Shown here: piece by piece, positions 59,139 to 64,000 of the stretch
Layout: each line of letters opens with the position of its first letter
How positions within the stretch are numbered: position 1 is the first letter of the stretch
Assembly: GCA_034638255.1 (NCBI GenBank)
Contig: JAWPGT010000046.1
Coordinates: forward strand, 62,001 to 126,000
DNA: 64,000 nucleotides
Direction: 5' to 3'
DNA from: Coprinus comatus
Taxonomy: Eukaryota; Basidiomycota; Agaricomycetes; Agaricales; Agaricaceae
Notes under the pieces: model-generated
What the model was told of the DNA's origin: nothing
Databases searched by the model: none
What the model saw: only the letters and a program-made list of their open reading frames with translations
Program-made: the position numbers and the translations under genes

Positions 59139-61779
59139 TTAGACTGCAGGCGCAGTGCCTTCTTTCGCCTCATGCGACTGGGTCTGTTGCTGCTGTATTT
59201 GAGCTGCATATTCTCTATACCGTTCCTCCAACTGTTGATGGAATGCAGCAATCTGTGCTTGGGTAGCCTGAGTATAACCTCCATTCTGTATACCCACCAT
59301 CGAGGCATTGAGCCCGAGACCAAGGTTCATACCAATGTATGTTCCAGATGTATTGTTGAAATAACCCGCTTGTTGATATGCGCTTAGATTAGACAACGCT
59401 GTCGGATTAGATGAAGTCGTAGTTGAGGAAGCGATCGGCGACGTTGTCGGATTGGAAGTAGGGCTATTTGAAACGGTCGTTGGTGTGTAACAAGCATATG
59501 CGTATGGATTTTGTTGCTGGTGCGAGGGAGAATACTGATAGGAAACCGTTAGAGACTGATTTACAACAAGAGAGAGGATAAATACACACCTGACCGGCAT
59601 ATACACCAGCATGCTGTTGCACTTGGCCTTGTTGTGCGGGCGAAGAAACCACGACGGGTGTGACATGAATCTGGGTAGTACCGTTTTGACTAACCTGCGA
59701 CTGCAATCGTTGCTGATCACAGGTAGTGACGGGAACCATCACTGACGTGCCATTCACCGCGTTAATACTGTTTCTTTGATCTTGTACCTGGACTTGTTGT
59801 GCCTGCGTCTGGGGTTGATTCACCATCGGCCGAATGACAATCGACTTGTCGTCAACAGCGGAGTATTGTAACTGAGAAACCTGGTTTTGATGCGGTGGTG
59901 ATTGAGAATTTGAATTCTGGTGGGCTTGATGGTGGTGGGCATTGTGGTGGTGGCCTCGCTTCGCTCCCTGCAAACACTCGTGCTGCCCGCTGGCAAGCAG
60001 CGCAAGTCCTTGAGCACCATGTTCCCCGGAGTGTTGATAATGGTATCGGAGACCATTCATATTCTTGTACCTCCTTTGGCAATCTCCGACTCCGCATGCG
60101 AAGGGTCTCAATCTTCTTTCAGCTTCTCTCTCAACTTCACGGAGATCCATTTCTGTAATACCGTATTCAGCTGCCAACTCGGTCGTCGGAGTTGATGGTC
60201 CGCTGGCTGCAGGGGTAGTGAGAGGATTGACGGAAAGAGTCCTGCCCATTCTAAATTCCCTCTCTCGTTCTCGTTCCCTTTCGCGCTTTTTCCGCTCCAG
60301 CAGGTCCTTTACGTGTTCGAGGTCCTTTGGGGGTGCGAAGTTGCAGCTACCATGAGTCATATGGTACTTCAAACCGTTCGCTTGCTTGTAACTCTTATTG
60401 CAATTAGGCTTGGGGCATTTAAAGGGTTTGCTAAGCAGCAGGGACGGCGTGGCATTATTGGAAGCTGTTCGGGATAAAAGAGGAGGGCGCAAGGACGTGC
60501 AAGAAACTGGAGTTGGGGGCATGGATGAATTTTGGGAGTGAACCTGGTGAGCCATCGCACTAGCATAATTGTTCGGACTTTGTCCACGAGAGCTGCCAGC
60601 AGCATTCATGGACATAGCTCCTGAGCTACTAGAGAAGAGAAGAGCAGGGGGGACGCAGCCCGGTTGCTGTTGCATGCCGTTCTGCTGCCATTGGGTATTC
60701 TGATTTGGGATGACCATACTGGCCTCATCTGCAGGGGCACCATTGAACTGGGCACCTGGAAGGCCTGAAGAGTAATCTTGAGAGAAGCGAGCGTAGGAGT
60801 TGAAGGCATCTTCAGGCTTTGTAAGAGGATGAGGCGAAGGTAGATGTGCGCGGGAAAAAGCGGAAGCACCACCAAGGTTAAGGCTAAGATTGGGGCGCAA
60901 ACCAGTATTCAGGACTGGTGATGACGTGCGAGTGGGTGCAGCAGTTTTGGAGCGGGGGGATGGTGGTTGAGAAGAAGCAGGTGTAATGTGGTGCGAACGG
61001 AAAGCGGAGGGAGAAGGCCAGGCAGACAGCGGGGTAGATATGGGAGTATCTGGCGGGGTTGGGGCCCCAGATGAAGGGGACGAGTGTGCGGTTATTGAGG
61101 TAAGGGGTTGTGTAGTGTTGTCGAGGTCAATCTCTAGTTCCATATCATCGGGGTCAAAGGCAGTAGGGGTTTCGGAATTTGATGAAGGGGCCTGGATGGG
61201 ATGTAAGATTGGGTTGAAAGGGATCTGGACTTGGGGATTCTGTGTGTTTCCATCGACCACGACGATATGAACGGTTTCAAAGTGTTCAAGGAGGGCATGT
61301 AGGTCATTGAGATGGAGACCACAACAGGTATAATTACGGCACTGGTCAACTATGTGAGCCGGCTAGCATGACCTATATTAGGCGCAGAACTTACGAGCTC
61401 TCCTTCACGGTCAAACAGATTAAGAGCATGAAGAATCGAGTCGCGATTCTCAACGGACGATGAAGGCGTGCGGCCATAGCGCATCTCGTTAGTACTGCAC
61501 AAGGGTCAGAGCGATAAGGACCAGAAGGACGACTACGCACTCTACAGAGCCCTGCATCGCCGATTCAACCATACGGTGGTTAAAGGAGCCTGCGTTGAAC
61601 GATGAGGCCCGCCAGGAGATGGGAGAACCCAGAAAATGACGAGTGTAGGACGCTGGGTTGAAGGCACCGTTTGAGCCAGTATATGAGCCATCGGTCATCT
61701 GGTAGTCAACATAGGAGCCCTGGGCGTTGTGGTGGCCATTGCTGGAGGGTAGAGCGATGGGCTGGGATGTTGAAGCCAT
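59139..61779 (-). CDS. SFP1: SFP1-like zinc-finger transcription factor
   Basis: C2H2 regulator of the SFP1 type. In yeast Sfp1 moves between cytosol and nucleus under TOR control and drives ribosomal-protein and ribosome-biogenesis genes. The start MASTSQPIALPSSNGHHNAQ at 61779 leads through introns to the first finger, CRNYTCCGLHLNDLHALLEH followed by FETVH. A long Ser/Pro-rich region follows. The second finger is FKCPKPNCNKSYKQANGLKY with HMTHGSCNF, then a charged run of Arg-Glu repeats (near 60260-60300), and the third finger FACGVGDCQRRYKNMNGLRY with HYQHSGEHG. Spacing of the last two fingers, joined by a long linker, is as in SFP1 relatives. The C-terminus is rich in Gln, His, Asn and Thr. 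Four exons with matching phases, about 820 residues. The gene has a long upstream region without another gene. Confidence 0.85.
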
Positions 61780-64000
61780 TCGGAGTAGTTGGGACGTCTA
61801 CACAACAACCAAACCTGATATTACTACTTCCCAGTCCCCTATTTGCAGATGTTTGCCCCTGTTGCCTTCCGTCTTCGGCCTCTCTCGGCCCGCACCCAGA
61901 TCTACACTGCCAACCAACCCAACCCGCCCTGCTCGGTTCGTCTCCCCAGCCGAACCCCCTCACCCACTGCCTTCAACGGCTGCTCCTTTTCCCGCACCTA
62001 TCCAACCCGCACATCAAATTCGTCCGGCCACACACCCTTGCCGCACACCCTCGGGCAACACCATTATACTCTTGAACCTGGAGCGGTCAAGGAAGAGCAA
62101 GAAACCATCTGCTTCACTCTCGATTTCTGAACTATCCCATTGCCAAGCAAGTCAGCGATCACTGCCTCCCCAAAACTCTGAGATCATCTTGTTCTCCACA
62201 TGACCCACATCATGGAACACTCTCAACTACGCCTTCCCAGCTAGGCCGAGTATCTGTCATACCGAACTTTTCAATCAGAACTAATGGTAACATCTATATC
62301 CTCAAACTCCGAAGGCTACTAGCACTGACTGTCTGGGAGTACTTCTCAAGGTCGAAGCGCATGTCTGCATCTTCATCTTCGATTTGTTCTCTGCTGCTTT
62401 CCGACTCTCTCAGACGTCTCACCAGTGCCTTGGAATTCAAAATATACAACATCACACAAAATATCCCAGATCAAAGAGGACATCGCTAGACCCATTTAAT
62501 CGTTATCCCAAGTTCTAACAACTTCCTATGAGCCAACAGTTTATTTAAACAGGGATGAGTGAATCGGAATCCCACCCTACTTCCTGCCATTCAACGCTGA
62601 TTCAACGCGTCCCTGTCACTTTCCTCTTCTCATCGTAACCAGTGTCCAAACGTTCAAATTTGGAACGAAAGTGTGTTGCAACGTGTTTCTTAACTCCATT
62701 GGTTTACGACTTCTCTACGTTCAAATATAACTCGGTCCCCAATTGGCAGGAAACCTGAAGGTCTGATATATGATAATAAACCTTGATTCTTTCCCCGTAA
62801 CCCATAAATAGACTGGACTAAGCACCCTGATAGCGACCGTATGTGTCGCGAGACTACAAGAAGTAAAAGCAATGAAAACCATGTCTGTGGTAGTAAAATG
62901 CAACCTTGAACTCTCCGATGATAGTGGACACACAGTTCAATAGACAAGGCGGTCAGGGCAGGAACCAACTGTGAAACGCGGGGAAGGTACTAATTAGCCA
63001 TAGCGGGTTTAGATCAAGAGACTGCCAGTGGAAATTTGGATTCGAAGGGTGCATGTATACATAGATTCTTCCTTTCTCTTGTTTTTAAAACAAGGAAGGT
63101 GGAAACTAGTGGAGACCACCCAAAAAGTGGTTACGAACTTCAAAGGACCAAACTAGTTTCATGAAATCTGGGCCTGAATCTCCCCAATAGATTCAGGATC
63201 CTCTCAAGCTCAATCTATTTCATAACCTAGACCTAGATCGAGGTGTTAAGTCGATCAAGTTCGACCTTTTCATCTTGTCCCTCAGGGCTGAACTTGCAAT
63301 TCATACTTGGTATCTTGTGAGTGTTCAATACAAGTCGATCTACCATTTGTTCCTAACCTCCTGGTATCGGCAATACAGTGTATGCCATGCTCGTGAATAC
63401 TAAGTTTCTCGGGCCTCTCGCAAACCCCGTTTTGCCAAGGTACACTATATTTGTACTGCCCATAAAGACCTTCTTCCATTCCTTAGATGTCAAACTTCAA
63501 TGCCACACACCAACGGGCAACTAGTCATGCGTTGGTTTTTAGACATAGTAGGGGGTGTGCCAATGTATGTAGCAGTCAGCAGGCCAGTCACTTCATTCCA
63601 AAGCGGCCATGTTTCCCGAAACATAAACTTCTTTAGAACTGCCACTCTAGCATTTACTAGAACATGCGAACAATTCTCTCGGCTGCACATATAAATATAC
63701 TGATAGCCCATACGTAGCATCTGTTTTATGAAACATATCCATGACATCAACTTTCATGAAATTTCAAATCGTCAACGATTCATTCGACCACACTGCGCAC
63801 ATACCACCCTGACCATAATCACACTTACAAATGCAACACGTGTGGTATAAAATATATACCCCCGCACATATATGTCCTCGGAATACCAAGTCTACAAAAC
63901 GTCATGTTAATAATCTCGTGTTCCAAACTCGTGCCGATTTTCTGTGACAAGTTACAACTGAGGTCGGGGCAGAACATAAGGAACTCCGATACTCCCCATG
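61780..64000. other. Upstream region of SFP1 and window end, no gene recognised
   Basis: About 2.2 kb without a convincing gene. The first 400 nt on the plus strand are C/T-rich with overlapping Pro/Ser-rich ORFs (61671-62203), which fits the promoter and leader of SFP1 on the other strand. ORFs at 62690-62968 and 63490-63750 (-) lack domains. A gene continuing past the window end cannot be excluded. Confidence 0.4.

Noticed and set aside
61671..62203. Overlapping Pro/Ser-rich ORFs on the plus strand
   Set aside because: The C/T-rich sequence is explained by the SFP1 promoter and leader on the other strand.

Overview
The window is nuclear DNA of a filamentous basidiomycete, most likely a mushroom-forming member of the Agaricomycetes. 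Evidence: dense genes on both strands with many 45-70 nt GT-AG introns, TATA boxes, and families characteristic of this class (TKL-type kinase, DUF6533 seven-helix protein, mpaB-like oxygenase, PriA/CPL1-type cysteine-rich protein, questin-oxidase-like enzyme, AzgA purine permease). No bacterial operons, CRISPR array, rRNA or tRNA gene was found. The species cannot be named from sequence alone.

Layout. 0.5-1.8 kb (-): protein kinase. 2.4-5.6 kb (+): SEC13, then a ZIP zinc transporter only 53 nt downstream. 5.7-8.4 kb (-): a large LYR-motif protein and the CFIm25/NUDT21 mRNA 3'-end factor. 8.5-15.6 kb (+): a VSB1-like SLC26/STAS/cNMP-domain transporter followed by a TVP38-type VTT membrane protein. 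15.8-19.4 kb (-): two tandem units of an unrecognised membrane-protein family that abut without a spacer. 19.7-20.3 kb (+): small single-pass membrane protein. 20.7-21.5 kb (-): NC2-alpha/DRAP1, with a possible solo LTR 40 nt upstream of its start. 23.1-24.9 kb (-): questin-oxidase-like gene with two frame breaks. 25.5-28.3 kb (+): ERG25 sterol C-4 methyl oxidase and an F-box-like protein. 28.7-31.5 kb (-): AzgA-type purine permease. 34.4-38.4 kb (+): possible small secreted protein, then EPL1 (NuA4). 41.1-43.3 kb (+): PriA/CPL1-like secreted protein and DAP1-like heme-binding protein. 43.4-44.5 kb (-): DUF3074 protein, divergent by 59 nt from SLD5 (GINS) at 44.6-45.6 kb (+). 46.2-48.1 kb (+): DUF6533 membrane protein. 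48.9-52.1 kb (-): truncated and intact mpaB-like oxygenase copies. 52.4-53.5 kb (-): TAF11. 53.5-59.1 kb: gene-poor. 59.1-61.8 kb (-): SFP1-like zinc-finger regulator. 61.8-64 kb: no gene recognised.

The conserved genes cover secretion (SEC13, TVP38), transcription and chromatin (NC2-alpha, TAF11, EPL1, SFP1, CFIm25), replication (SLD5) and sterol/heme metabolism (ERG25, DAP1). Their reading frames are intact in all I traced. The single-base frame breaks I found all fall in transport or accessory genes (ZIP, membrane-protein tandem, questin oxidase), mostly at short homopolymers. This could be sequence error or real decay. I found no clearly new multi-gene system; the most unusual structures are the fused tandem membrane-protein locus, a 29-bp-arm hairpin at 22.7 kb, a 10-nt exon in the DUF6533 gene and a GC-AG intron in SLD5.
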